Source: Strix aluco (lineage: Eukaryota > Chordata > Aves > Strigiformes > Strigidae). From it: DNA of 64,000 nt. The notes beneath the pieces were generated by a model that did not search any database, was not told the DNA's origin, and saw only the letters and a list, made by a program, of their open reading frames with translations. The stretch lies in the NCBI RefSeq assembly GCF_031877795.1, contig NC_133948.1, positions 13,004,948 to 13,068,947 of the forward strand. Direction: 5' to 3'. Below, piece after piece: positions 25,048 to 36,534 of this stretch (position 1 is the stretch's first letter; each line of letters begins with the position of its first letter). The translations under genes were made by a program, and so were the position numbers.

Positions 25048-26029
25048 CCCGGCGCTGCCCCGGCTGGCGGGGAGGTGTGAGGCCCGAGCCGCCCCCGCCT
25101 CCCGTTTTGTGCCGGCGAGGCGGGGAGAGGGGCCGGGCCCGGCCCCGTCCGTCCCCTCCCCGGCACCGCCTCCCGCAGCCGCGGGGAGCCCGGCCCGGCC
25201 CGGGGGGGCGGCGGCGGCTTCCCGGGGGCTGGGACCGCGCCGGTGCTGCCCTGGCTGCAGGGGAGCAGCTCCGGGAAGAAGCCGGTGGCCCCTCTTGGGC
25301 CGGATCCACTCCCCTCCCTGGGGAAACCAGGGACTGCCTCGCGGGTCACCCTGGACCAGAGGGCTCTGGGGGGCTCCCACCCTCCAGGCAGGTTTGTCAC
25401 CCTCACTCACAGACCCATCTCCACCCCGGCGTCTTCTCAGTCCCCAGCACCTTCCTTGCTCCATCCCCACCACTGCCTTCCCCAGCCCAGGAACCACTTC
25501 CAGCTCGCTGCCGGATCGTGGGCACCCCCACGCCTTGCCCTTTGCATGGGACAAATCGTCCAGGGCAGAGCACCAGCCTGGGCCCCCACAAGTCCCTGTC
25601 CCCCAACACAGGCTACCTTTGTGTTTGCCCGCTCCCAACCGGTTACCAGCCACAGGTGAAGAAAGAGGGAGAGCCTAGAGCCACCAGCTGGATGGCTGAG
25701 GCAGAAAGCAGCAGGAGGCCATGGTAGACCTCTCTGTAACTGGTTCATACCGGGACTCCTATGGGGAGGAGATTTTGGAAGAAACCCCCTTTTTTTTCAC
25801 CCTCCCCATCCCTTCCCACTTAACAGGGACTGGTGGAGGGGCAGGGATGGGACACGCTGCTTCTTGGCCCCAGCTTGGGGGCTGGGCAGCACCAGGCTGG
25901 GAAACCCTGCAGTGGGTCCCAACCTGCTCAGAAAACAATTCCTCACCTTCCAGGATAGGATTCAACCCACCGGGACTGGGCACATGGGGAGAGGGAGGGA
26001 AAGGCTGGGGTGGCCGAAGTGCAGTGGTG

Positions 26030-26330
26030 CGATTTCTCTTAGCCTCTGCACCGAGTACAATAAAAATGTCTTTAGGAGAAAATGCTTCTTCTACCAGATG
26101 CTTTGAAGCGCAAGTAAAAGCTGGTGACCTTGGATGAATGAGACTCTCTCTATTGTGCCTTGGAAACCCGCACGATACATTTATGTAAGCAACGGGGGGA
26201 TAATGGAGCCAGGAACAATAGGCGGTGGGAGCCAAGGAAGAACAAAAATCACAGAGAAACTTAATCGCTTTCTTGCGATAAATACAAAATTAGCAGAAGG
26301 CTCATTCTGACAGCGTTGTCTGTCGAACTC
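26030..26330. promoter_or_regulatory. AT-rich block about 0.8-1.1 kb upstream of the SRRM4 CpG island
   Basis: Low-GC sequence that still keeps several CpG dinucleotides (GCGATTTC, AAGCGCAAG, CCCGCACG, TAATCGC, TTGCGATAAA), with SOX-like AACAATAGG near 26,213. CpG retention in AT-rich DNA hints at constraint or low methylation. It is the nearest regulatory-looking element to the promoter. Confidence 0.35.
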
Positions 26331-26379
26331 CTCCTTCCCTGCTCCTTTTTGCTTTGTGCTCCCGGTGCCAGGGCTCTGC

Positions 26380-26560
26380 CCCGCTGGCACCCAGGGACAG
26401 GCGGCCCCAGCTGTGTCCCCATGCCGAGAGCCGCAAAGCGAGAGCCTGGGCGGCACACGCCGGCCGGCCGCTGCGGGCTTTGTGCTGCGAGGCCATGAAC
26501 GGCTGGAGACGGGCGCTGGGGAAGCGGTGGCAGCGGAAGCGGGCACAGATCCAGCAGGGC
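26380..26560. promoter_or_regulatory. Secondary CpG-rich cluster upstream of SRRM4
   Basis: About 180 bp with many CpGs (for example CACACGCCGGCCGGCCGC near 26,453), separated from the main island by more than 1 kb of CpG-poor DNA. It could be an alternative promoter, an outlying part of the promoter domain, or a GC-rich patch. No exon can be called. Confidence 0.3.
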
Positions 26561-27409
26561 TTTATAGAAACGCAGTCAGCTCTGCCAGACATTGCCTAAA
26601 AAGCCTGATAGGGAAGGACGACATTCATGCACCGCAGAGAGATGCTCGCTGGGAGGCTGCTCCCCCCGGGGAACTGCTCAGAGGCAACGGGCACCACGCC
26701 GGGTCTGGGAAAGGCCAGCTGCGAGCTGCAGCTCTGCTCTACCCCAGGACACATTGCACATGCCATGGGCAAGAGATGTCAGAGCAGAGACCCTCCAGGG
26801 ACTGCCACGGCCAGCAAACAGCAGGGTAGAGCAGAAGGAGCAGGGGAAAGGGACTTGAGATGTCTAGAGCAGCCATGCTGCAAAAGCACGGCTGGGGGAG
26901 GGCGCAGACAGCACCCCCAGCAGACACAGCAGGCACCCACCAGCCCTGGGACAGCCACCCACCAGTGGGAGTGGGTGCTGCCAACCGCCCCATCACCCTT
27001 CTCCCACGGATGGGCAGGGACAGGCGCTCACCGCCCAAACAAATCCAAGCCTGGGTCCCCTCTGGCCCTTCCAGCCATTCCCATAACACACAACCTATTT
27101 GTTAGGAGCCTTTTTCCCTTCTGAGCGCATTAAACTCAAAGAGAGATCAGGTACAAGCACACACGTGCCCTGGTCTCGCTCTGTTTTGTTGGCGAATGAC
27201 CCAAACGCGCGGTGGGGGTCAGGCAGGAGCCCTGCCTGCACGGGCAGCCCCAGCCCTCCGCTTGCTCAGCTCGTTGTGGCTCATTAACCAAATACCCTGC
27301 AAGGCATCAGCCCCTGCATCCCCTGGGCTTTGCAGGATGAGTCCAACTACCCCCAGCTGCAACCAGGGGCCTCGTTGCACCCCAGGGCGCTTCACTCTCT
27401 TCCACTGGC

Positions 27410-27790
27410 AATCTTGGAACAGCTCTAAATGCCCTAAAATTAACTACCAAATAAAAGGAATAATAAATGTTTGCACTATTAAATTAGCAGCACGGGTGGC
27501 GTGTGGGCAGGAGGAAGGCTGCGATCATTACAAGAACCCTCTCTCCTGGCATACCTTGTGGAGACATTGGCGAGCCAATTAAGCAATTGGCTCGATTAAC
27601 GGAGGCTCCTAGGAATAGACTTCCCTGCTATAGAGTAACTGCACTGTAATAAATTGTCTCATAAATAAACAGCCTGAAAAAGCATTACAAGATACCCAGA
27701 AAAAGCACTATATCATAAGCAGAAATGAGAGTTTACATTTCTAGTGTATCTATTAGCCCACGGCACTGCAAACATTTCCCCAAACGCAGG
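27410..27790. promoter_or_regulatory. AT-rich block containing a perfect 10-bp inverted repeat
   Basis: An AT-rich island with ACTATTAAATTAGC near 27,475 and a perfect inverted repeat of CGAGCCAATT (27,571-27,580) and AATTGGCTCG (27,585-27,594) around a 4-nt spacer. The core overlaps CCAAT and CAATTA-like homeodomain motifs. Candidate enhancer. Confidence 0.35.
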
Positions 27791-29192
27791 CCGGGACCCC
27801 TGTGAGGAGCCATGGGGACGGTGCCACAGGGCACAGGCAGCCCCCGCTGCCCCCCCTACCCCGAGCCCTCAGGGTGGTCATGACTGTAGTCTGGAAACAG
27901 CATCCCCCGAGCCCCAGCAGATACTGCCTACCCCGCGAGACTGCTGTCTGCCAGCGGCGTACAGCCGGCGGTTACTCACCCCGTGAGCATGGCAATAAAT
28001 GCCACCCCGGGTTATTTACAGCCCCAGCGATAACGTGGGACTCTGCCAGGTTCAAACGTTTGCACCCAAACGGGTGCAATAAACTGTAGCAGAGACAGTG
28101 AGTCCTGGGATGGGAATAAGGGAAACAGGGACTTGGGGGATAGCTGCACAATTTCCTCCAAAGCAAAAAAAATTTAAAAAAAAAAAAAAACATTAAAAAA
28201 AAAATCTCATCCTTAGAGAGCTCTTCTTCCATGATTTGTTTTGGGTTTTTTTAAAGCTGAGCCTGGGCTTCCCCCACCCTGCACGGGTGGCTGCAAACAA
28301 GGCTCTCCCCGAGGCTCTCGCCACTCACTGCGCCCAGCTCCGCAGCCCTACACCAGCCTGCACCACACGATTGAACACCTGGCACCCCCTCACCCTGCAG
28401 AGCCCCCCCTCAGTGCCTGAAACCCTCTGGGGAACTCAAGAGGGACCTGCCTGGCTCAGGGGCAGGTGGGGATGCTCAGGACCCCCAGCCCTGCCTTCTC
28501 CTGCTTTATCCTCTCCCACATTTAAAGGGCCCAATCTCCCTGTCCCCTCCCACCCTCAGGCTTCGATTTTGGGGGCGATTGAGAAAAGAGAGCGGTCCCT
28601 GCTCTGGGTGAACACCGCTGTGGGCGTTCAGCTGCCGTCAAGGAGGACAAGCTCCGGGGCCAAGGGAAGAAGTGATCAGGAGGGCAAAGCTGTGTGTGCT
28701 CAAGAGGTACGCAAGGGGAGGAAAAGGAGAAAATGTGTTTAACTAGGATTAAATTTTAATCTGTTCCCCCTAGTAGAGAGAAGAAAGCTGGGTTTGTCCT
28801 GGAGCTGCACAAATATTTTTCTATAAATGTTGTTTTTGTGGGTTTGTTTTTTTTTTTTTTATTTGGCTTGCACCCAGCAGGAAGAGCCAGAGCCTGGTTT
28901 TGCCCAAACCGCCCCGTTCTCACCTCCACGCAGCATTGGCGTGGTGCCGCTCCACCCATTCCCCAGCCAAACAGGTTTACTGCAAATGCAGAAAATCAAT
29001 AATTATCTTTGGAAGTATTCATTATCACTCAAGAGTCAATAAACAAAGGCTACGAGTGCCCTCTATTCATGGCACTTCAGAAGCACCTACCAATTACTCC
29101 CTTGACTAAGCCAGCCCTGCCTGGCAGGAGGGGGGCTCTCCACTGCATGCTGCAACGCGGCTGCCTGCTGCAATGTCTTCCTGCTTTGGCCA

Positions 29193-29253
29193 GGGAGGAG
29201 GAGGAGAGGAAGGAGGAGGAGGAGGAGAAGAAGGAGGAGGAGTAGGAAGAAGG
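29193..29253. repeat. GGA/GAA purine-rich simple repeat
   Basis: About 60 bp of nearly pure G/A in GGA and GAA triplets with one interruption by T. The mirror-like purine tract could form triplex DNA. It produces serine/proline-rich shadow frames on the minus strand, which are not genes. Confidence 0.9.
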
Positions 29254-31890
29254 GGTCCTTGCTTAAAATAGCATTTGTATCTAAGATGTGAACCTGCACG
29301 GCTCCAGTTTGAATGCCATGGCAGATGCAGATGGATGCTGAGGTCCGGCCGTGGGGCTGCCCCAACAGAGGGGTCGGGAGGTGCTCGGTGAGGCTGGATC
29401 CCAGCTGGTTTTCCTAAGAAAGGTGGTGTGGAGCAGACTGAGGGGTGGGAAAGCAGCAGCAGCTGTGGGATAATGTGCAGCACCTGATGCTGAGCTGGGG
29501 AAAGCCCTCGGAGGGTGGCCAGTGGCTGAGCAGCCCCATGCCATTGCTGGAGCATCTTTAACTTGGTAAATGCAATTTGCAGAGTCAAACCATTGCAAGA
29601 GGGTGTTCATCGTCCTTCCGATGGGAAATATGTGTTTTATGGCTGTTTTTCCCTCATTGAAAGGCTCTCAGCTGGCACTGCAGCTTGCACAGCCCTGGGC
29701 ACAGCCTGAGACCCAGGGTTCTCTGCCCATCTCCATGGCCACATACATCCAAGGATGAGACACTTGCCAAAGGTGTCTTTTTTTTTGTCCTTCCTTTCTC
29801 TGTCCATGGAAGAACCATTTTCACCCACACGAAACTCGTGAGCACCCATAGGCCTGGGGCAGCCGCAAGGCTGTGCTGGCCCCTGGGGTGTGGGACGGTG
29901 GCAGTGGCCACCTTGTCCCTTCCCTCCATCCCCCCACCCCGTGTCTTGCCAGGCAATAAATAAGGGAGAGGCTGGGAAGGGGAGCTCCAGCCTTCCTTGA
30001 AGAGCATGGAGGCTGTGGGTGCCGAGGCACATCCATCGTGGCAAGGGCCATTCATCAGTGCCCAGCTTGAAAGCTTCGGGATGCTGAACATGGTGCGAGG
30101 GGCCTGAGGGGAGGAGGAGGAGGGAGAGGGCTAATGCTGGGGGGACGTAGCTGTGCTCCCTTGGTTTGAGTTGATAAAGGATGAGGGTGCCCACGTCCCC
30201 TCCATCAGTGCTGGCTCCACCATTCCGGTGCAGCCCTTGGGGAGGGAGGAGGGAAACCTGTGGGCTTGGGGCATCAAAAACTGTGATGGGAGCAGGACCA
30301 GCGCAGGGTGTCATCCCCAGGATGCAGGACACCCACAAACAGGCCCCAGCTGCCTCGCGACAGTCCCAGGACACTTCTCCATCATCTCCACATGGACACC
30401 AGGGACCCATCGAGTCCCTGTGTTCCCTCCCCGGGGCCACTCGCAGCGGCAGGACCAGGCATCTCCCAGCCTGGCTTTCTGTGCCGGCCTCAGTGGGGGC
30501 AGCTGGCTTCTCCATTGGCAGTAGGGGGTTCCTCAGCTCGCCCGCCCATGCACCCACTCCAACAAAAGCACTTTTTCCTCCCCGCTCACCTACCAAAGCT
30601 GCCCAGCCCCAATACTCAGGCAGCACAAGATGAAAAGGCACAGGGACAGATAAGTGAGTGCATTCTCAGGCAAAGCCATTTGCAGCTGCCAGAAAGAGGG
30701 GAATGAAAGGGCAGGAGCAGAGAGGAGGCAGGGAAGCCAGACCATGGCCTTTTCTTCCCTTTGGCTCTAAAAAAAGCTCCAGAGCAGGAAGGGGGATGGA
30801 GGGATGGAGATGAAAATATAGTTTTTTCCCTCTGAGCTGCAGTGGCCGTCGCAGCGAGCCGGCCCCTGGGGACCATGCGGCAAAGCTGCACAGTCGCCGC
30901 TGCTCTCCAATTGCCACTGCTGAAAGGTCACACGCAGCTGGCAGAGGGGAATGGAGTGGGATGGAGCCCTCAGCCTCATGTGTCTGGGCAGGAGAGGCAG
31001 GGCCTGGCTTGCCAACCCGGGAGCAAATGGAAGAAAGCCCCTTGCTGGGCTGCAGCAGCCACGAGCAGCCTCCGGCCACAGGCAGAGGGTCCCAGCACCC
31101 CGAGGATGCACCCAAGAGAAGGGGAGGACAAAATGCAGAGCTGCTCTCCTCTTCGTTGCCCTCCCCAGCTTCAATTAGCAGCCTCCAATCACACAAACAG
31201 AGCTGTTTCCTGTTGGGGTAATTACTAGCTAATGAAGTGGAGTCAGCTTGGTTGGATCCCAGCCTCCAGTTCAGGGTCTGGCTGGAGGGGGGGTTTGGGG
31301 GTGCTCAACACAGGTTTGGGCTGCAGAGCTAGAAGGCATCAGGCTTTTACCTCCAGCTTGGGAATGGTGGGACAGGTCAGACCCAGGATACATGTCCTCC
31401 AAGCTGGTACCGGCATGTTCCCATTCCCAGCTCCCTCCAGGTCCCAGGGCCAGCACCTGCCCTCTCCTCCTCCAGCACCTCCCTGTGCCTGGCTGCACCT
31501 CCCTGCACTGACCCCATGAGCCAAACCAGGGGTAGGAGGAGGTTTGATTTCCCCAAAGTGCTCAAGCTTTAACAACCCACCAGGCTCAGCACCGCTCACC
31601 TTTCCTTGGCCACCCTGGCTACAAGAGCCCATCTCCCCAGGGGAACCCAAGATCTGGACGAAGTGGGAGAGGGACAAGGTACAATCCCCACTCTTTCAGT
31701 TTGTGCTCAGACCTCAAAACTCATTTCACACCATGAGCTCCCCATCCCAAGCCTGCCAGGGACGGGGAAGATGTTGCCCAAGAAACAGAGCTGGCCACAA
31801 ACCCAAAGCTATTTAAGCAAACCTGCCTGGGTACGCTGATGGGACGAGCAGTTTGACTCTGTGCAACCAGCTCTCATTGAGATTTTTTTC

Positions 31891-32061
31891 TCTGGCTTTT
31901 TTTTTTTTTTTTTTTTTTTTACCCTCTGAATTATTGCATTGGGGCAGCAGTAGCCGTGGGCAGAGGAGCCCTGTTCTGCCTCCTTGGTCTCTGCCACGCA
32001 GGGCTGCCTGCGCTGCGGGGGAGCGAAGCAGGAGGGAGCAAAGTGCCGTGTTCTGGCTTTT
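31891..32061 (-). mobile_element. Possible short poly(A)-tailed insertion with 10-bp flanking repeat
   Basis: A run of 24 T at 31,897-31,920 reads as a poly(A) tail on the minus strand. The 10-mer TCTGGCTTTT occurs at 31,891-31,900 and again at 32,052-32,061, bracketing about 150 bp. On the minus strand the tail follows an AATAAT-type signal. Four of the ten repeat bases are part of the T run, so the evidence is modest and a chance T run is possible. Confidence 0.3.
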
Positions 32062-32459
32062 ATAGACTATTACTTATAATGGAGAGGAACAAAAATACTG
32101 TAAAATAAAGCACTTGAGGGCGTCAGCCTAAGCGTTAAATAGGCTTCTGCTAAAAAGCTGCTTCGACTGAAAAAGCATCATGATTTGGATTGGAGGCATT
32201 ACCCTGCTTGTGAGAAAGCCTGAGCTTTGATAAAGCCGGGGGGAACAGGCAGCACCATCCCGGGAGAGGGGCTCTTGTGCTCCTCCTGGGGTGCGGATGC
32301 TCCCACCTGGGGTGCAGGACACTCCCTGCTCAACTCCCTCCCACCAGCCACTTAGAGGTGCCTCAGAAGAGCACCCAGTCCCCTAAAGGCTTCCATCCTG
32401 TCCCTGTGGAGCAGCACTGCCCCTGCAAAACACGCGGAGCATTTTGCAACGTTAATGGG

Positions 32460-32700
32460 CAGCACAACTGCTAAAGTGTAAACTTTTACTGCTCCGGAGA
32501 ACAAACGGAGAGTTTGGGGAGCAGACACTTCCCATTAGGACACACTAATGAAATGTGAAAATGTTTTACTGTGCTGTAATTTTATATATTTTCGAACACA
32601 GCCGCAGCTGCAGTGCTGTTCCATTTGTGGCTAATTTAAGGACCAATTAAACTGGGCTAAATTACAGCCGAGTACACCACAGGAACTGATATGACAAGGG
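32460..32700. promoter_or_regulatory. AT-rich block with paired inverted TAAT motifs
   Basis: GCTGTAATTT (32,573-32,582) and its exact reverse complement AAATTACAGC (32,659-32,668) lie 76 bp apart. Between them are an E-box-like GCAGCTGC (32,604-32,611), GGCTAATTTAAG near 32,629 and CCAATTAAAC near 32,643. Candidate regulatory island; one such inverted pair is within chance expectation for a window this size. Confidence 0.3.
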
Positions 32701-34669
32701 ACGTGTCCAGGAGCCCCAAATCTCACTGACCTTGCCATCACCATTTGAGCTGGTTTGCAAGCCGGATCAAAAGCTCCTGGCACTCGCCAAAAGGTCACAG
32801 CAGATCTCTGAGGATGGTGAGATTTCCTGGCTGGAGCGACGCGGGGGCCCTGCACCTCACACGGGCTCCGGAGCAGCCAAGGGCATCTGCAGGTGCCTGG
32901 CTCTCAGGGATGTCCTCTTCCCTGTTGGCTGCGGTCAGGAGCTTGGATGAGGCCCAGGCTGTGGCAAACCTTCCCGCTCTCCCTCACAGGAGTCGTGATA
33001 TCCTTCTTGGGGCCTCTCCTCAGACCCCAATTACCTCGCTAATGCGGGGGCTGCTGCTGCACAACCTATCCCACATGTCGCTGAAGCTGCCGCTCACCCC
33101 AGCTGCCTCCTGGGGAAGTCGATTCACCTCAGAAAAAAGCCTAATTTTTCTGGAGAATGGAGGATCCGGTGGGATTTTGTTCTTTCTTTCAGGTAAAGGA
33201 AGAAATGAAGTACCTAACTACTGGGTTGTGTCTGCTGGTCTCACCTTCACAGCATCCCGAGCAGGGCTGGTGGCTGCACAGCTGGGTCCCAGCTTCCTTT
33301 AGCAGGGATAGAGACCAAAGGCAGCGTGGGTGTCCCACAGCTTCAGGTCCTGCGTGGTTTAGGGTCCAGAGCCTGTTCTCAGCAGTTTGGGGTTTGTTTT
33401 TTTACTGATTTAGCTTGCTGATGATGGCCTTAGGATTTGCTCTGGTGAAGATAGCTCAGAGGGCTTCAGAAGAGCTGCAGGTCGGTGTTTCACACCAGCA
33501 GCCAACTCAGCTGCTCCTGCATCCCCTAGTGTGGGGAACTGCTGGCTTTCCTAAGGGCTTTTTTTTTTTTTTCAGTTGATTAAGGTAATTGCAATAAATC
33601 TCCTGTGGCCCCTGGTTTCCAGCTGAGCCAGGTTAGATCCAATTTAGCTCAGGAAGAGCAGGGCTGGCATCGTCCCACAGCCTGTGGGCATGCTCCTTGT
33701 GCCCTGGGGCACCTTGTCCCTGCAGACCCCCCAGCTGTCCCTGATATCTCCTCCAGCCAGCCAGCCAGCAGGCTTGGCACAGAGTCCCTCAAAAGCTTTT
33801 TCTAATACCTACACACATATATGTATTCAATGGGCATTTCCCAAGGGCAGCCAGGGAGCTGAATTGATGGCACAGACCCCAGGCAGCAGCATGGGATCTG
33901 GCCCCAGAGCCAGATGCAAGGGGGACAGGCTCCTTCAGCTCACTGGGCTCCAGTGAGGTCTAGTGAGGATGTTTGTCTGTCTGTCTGTCCAGATGAGCCA
34001 CCACACTGGCACCCATGTTTTGGGACTGGAGAGCGGGGCTGAGCAGCCACCCTGGGAAGCAGGAACATGGATTTCACCTTCCTGACACTCAGCAGAGGCT
34101 GCAGGAGCAGTGGGACAGCGTAGGAGGGTCTGGCATGGCCAGGCTCGTCCTGCTCAGGGCTCCCAGCCCCCTCCCACCTGCTCAGGACACACAGCCCTCC
34201 CTGTTTCTCCCCAGAGTGTGGGGCAGAGGCGACCCAGGGCTGGCAGACATCATCTGCTGCCCATCAAACAGTCAAGGCCAATGGGGGAAGGCAACCCCAT
34301 CCCCCGCCTGCCAAAACACCCACCCTGCTCCCTGCCTCCAGGTCCCCCGCAGATCTCACTGCCCCCACCCAAGACCCCAGCCCCCCTGAGACCCTCGGCT
34401 GGCAGCAGAGCCCACCTGCAGCCCCTTCTGCTCCCACTGCCTCCTACGAGCACCTGTTAACCAGGCCATGCCTCATAAACTCCAATTAGCGGACAGGTCG
34501 TTGCCATCAACCATCATCAAGCCCCAGCACCGGTGGCTGGGTGAGCAATAGCCCCAGGGAAGCAAGACTGACCCTGGCATCTCCTGATGATGCTGGTCCG
34601 GCACACGGTGGGCACAGATCCCACTGCCAGAGGAGGCTGCAGCCGGGGACAGACCTCCCCAGAGCGGCC

Positions 34670-35240
34670 GCTAGCTCCTCTCTAATTAATCCAATTACAA
34701 CATTGCGTTGGCGGCGCAACCGATGGATTAATTGCAGTTTGCTCCAGGTAAATGGTAGGCGGAAACACTCCCGTGTTCAAACAGGCTTGTTATTTGCTAT
34801 TAACTATGAAAAGCTCGGCCTCAAACCCAGCCAGCGAGGAAGGCAGTCCTGCTACCAGCGTCATCTTCGCTGGGAGAGCGGAGAGCTCGCTCCTCCCCAG
34901 GCTCACTGAGCGCCTGCGGAGCCCTCACGTTGCTCCCGAAAAACAAATCCTCTCCTAAGACTAAACAAACAAAGATTAGGGGGACAATGCTGGGAGCACA
35001 AGTGCAGCGTGGAAGGCTGCTTGTTCTCAGATATATTTTTTTTAATAGAATAAAGAGGAGATTATTGGAAACAATTAATTGTTCAGACTGTCAAGAAGAT
35101 GAAAGTGTCAGGAGTAAATGGATGCTGGTCATGATTCAGCGCTCATTAAGGCAGGAGAAGGATTCATTTCATATGCGTGATTAACTCCTGGCCACTGATG
35201 ATTTACACAGCAGATGATCAAAAGAGAATTAATTATTCCA
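34670..35240. promoter_or_regulatory. AT-rich block with inverted OTX/PITX-type sites
   Basis: AATTAATCCA (34,684-34,693) and its exact reverse complement TGGATTAATT (34,724-34,733) flank a CpG-containing core that itself has a TTGCG/CGCAA inverted pair. TAATCC/GGATTA is the classic binding core of K50 homeodomain factors such as OTX and PITX. The block continues AT-rich with ATTA cores to about 35,240. Confidence 0.35.
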
Positions 35241-35584
35241 CAAATCGGGCTGCTGCCAGCCCGGCCCCAGTCCCTGCTGGTGCTGGTGATGGCACAGCCC
35301 ATGGCCCCCAAAAGCGGTGCCATCGTGGCCACTGCTGCCCCGTGGCCATGCCCAGACCTGGCTGGGAGTTCTCTGCCCCGGCCCGGGGGTGTTTCTCCCC
35401 ACAGCCCCCTGCCTGCCATCCCCACCTTCGCCTGGCATCGCTGCGTGGCATCACCACCATCTCCTCGACTGCACCCACCAGGTACCTCTGGCATCACCAT
35501 GTTCAACATCGAAGGGGGTTTGTGCTGCCCAGTCCTGCCAGAGCGGTGGCTGGGGAGGTATTGGCTTTCTGACACCCAGCCCAA

Positions 35585-35800
35585 TAATATCCTCCTCCGT
35601 TAGCAGTAATTAACCCAGGGAAGGTTTCTCTCCACTTGACACCTTTTCTTTCCTTTGTGATTGATGGAGTCTCTCACCGTTACAAATCCACGCCGTAATT
35701 AAAGGAAGGAACTCCACTCCCTCTACCTGATTTATTTTTTAATACAGTCCCCTTTTGATCTCGTCTCTCTCTTAATTAAATTACGAGCTGTGAATCAACA
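35585..35800. promoter_or_regulatory. AT-rich block with PBX/HOX-like site
   Basis: TGATTGAT (35,658-35,665) fits the PBX-HOX composite motif. The block also has CAGTAATTAACC near 35,604, GCCGTAATTAAAGG near 35,693 and CTTAATTAAATTACG near 35,772. Candidate enhancer. Confidence 0.35.
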
Positions 35801-36534
35801 CCCCGCCACTACAAAAGCTGTTCTGCCTCGCTTGCTTTCCTCCACCAAGAGGGAAATAGCGTCTCCAAATCTTGGTGATGGGGAATCTCCAAGAGTTACA
35901 CAAAACACCAGCTCTGCTCTTGCTTGGATTTTATCAGGAGTGCAGGGGACGGATCCTGCAGGCTGGTGGGCTCACGGAGAGCAAACATGAACCCCCTGGG
36001 ATGGGAGTGCGGAGCAGGGGGTGATGCTGTGGGGTGATTTCTTTGCAGCTGCCCCGGGTCCCTGGTGGGTGCTGGGGCTGTCTGGGGACACAGGGAAGCT
36101 GGGGGACCATGGCCCCAGCCCCATCCCAGGCATCTCTCTCCTGCCTGCGCCTGGTCCCGGGGAGGGGAAACTCCTGCCAGAAACAGCACCTGGGCTCCAC
36201 CCAGCTTGTCTATCTTTGGGAACAACAAAATGTCAGTCCACAAATCCCCTGCAGCACTCGCTTGCTCTGTGGGCTCAGCCCACCCTCAAGCATCCCCACC
36301 ACATGCGGCCCATCCCTGCCATGCTGGCAGCCTCCCTCCTGCGCCATGACACCCCTGTGTCCCCCAGACCCGGCTCTCCTGCACCTCTCCTCCCTGCTCT
36401 GAGGCCGTTGCTGAGGGACAATTGGACACCAGTCACCTCACCCGGCAGAGTCCCTGGACACACACCGCCGGCACACCACGGGCACTTGGCACGGCCAACG
36501 TCCATCACCACGGCTGCCAAGGGCCGGGGAAGCC

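Larger units (their letters stand above)
24730..25310 (-). promoter_or_regulatory. SRRM4: CpG-island promoter and 5'UTR region of SRRM4
   Basis: This is by far the densest CpG stretch in the window. It covers coding exon 1 and about 380 bp upstream. GC-box (GGGCGG-type) motifs recur on the minus strand at about 24,941-24,956 and 24,985-25,005. There is no TATA box at a sensible distance, as is usual for CpG-island promoters. The exact start site and any noncoding 5' exon cannot be placed by eye. The island is the only strong promoter candidate for the minus-strand gene, and a divergent plus-strand transcript is possible but unsupported. Confidence 0.85.
25311..31890. other. Upstream flank of SRRM4, proximal part
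   Basis: No coding exon is recognisable. It holds AT-rich islands at 26,030-26,330 and 27,410-27,790, a CpG cluster at 26,380-26,560, A-rich low complexity at 28,165-28,204, a T14 run at 28,847-28,860 and a purine tract at 29,193-29,253. Open frames at 24,625-25,653 and 29,637-30,641 are chance GC-rich frames. Confidence 0.8.

Noticed and set aside
24625..25653. 342-codon minus-strand open frame overlapping the CpG island
   Set aside because: It runs through SRRM4 exon 1 in another frame and is low-complexity translation of the CpG island.
26494..26599. Short frame starting MNGWRRALGKRW in the upstream CpG cluster
   Set aside because: Only about 35 codons, no recognised homologue and no supporting splice sites; the CpG cluster alone explains its basic composition.
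29637..30641. 334-codon minus-strand open frame
   Set aside because: No recognisable protein, no splice logic and composition typical of GC-rich noncoding DNA.
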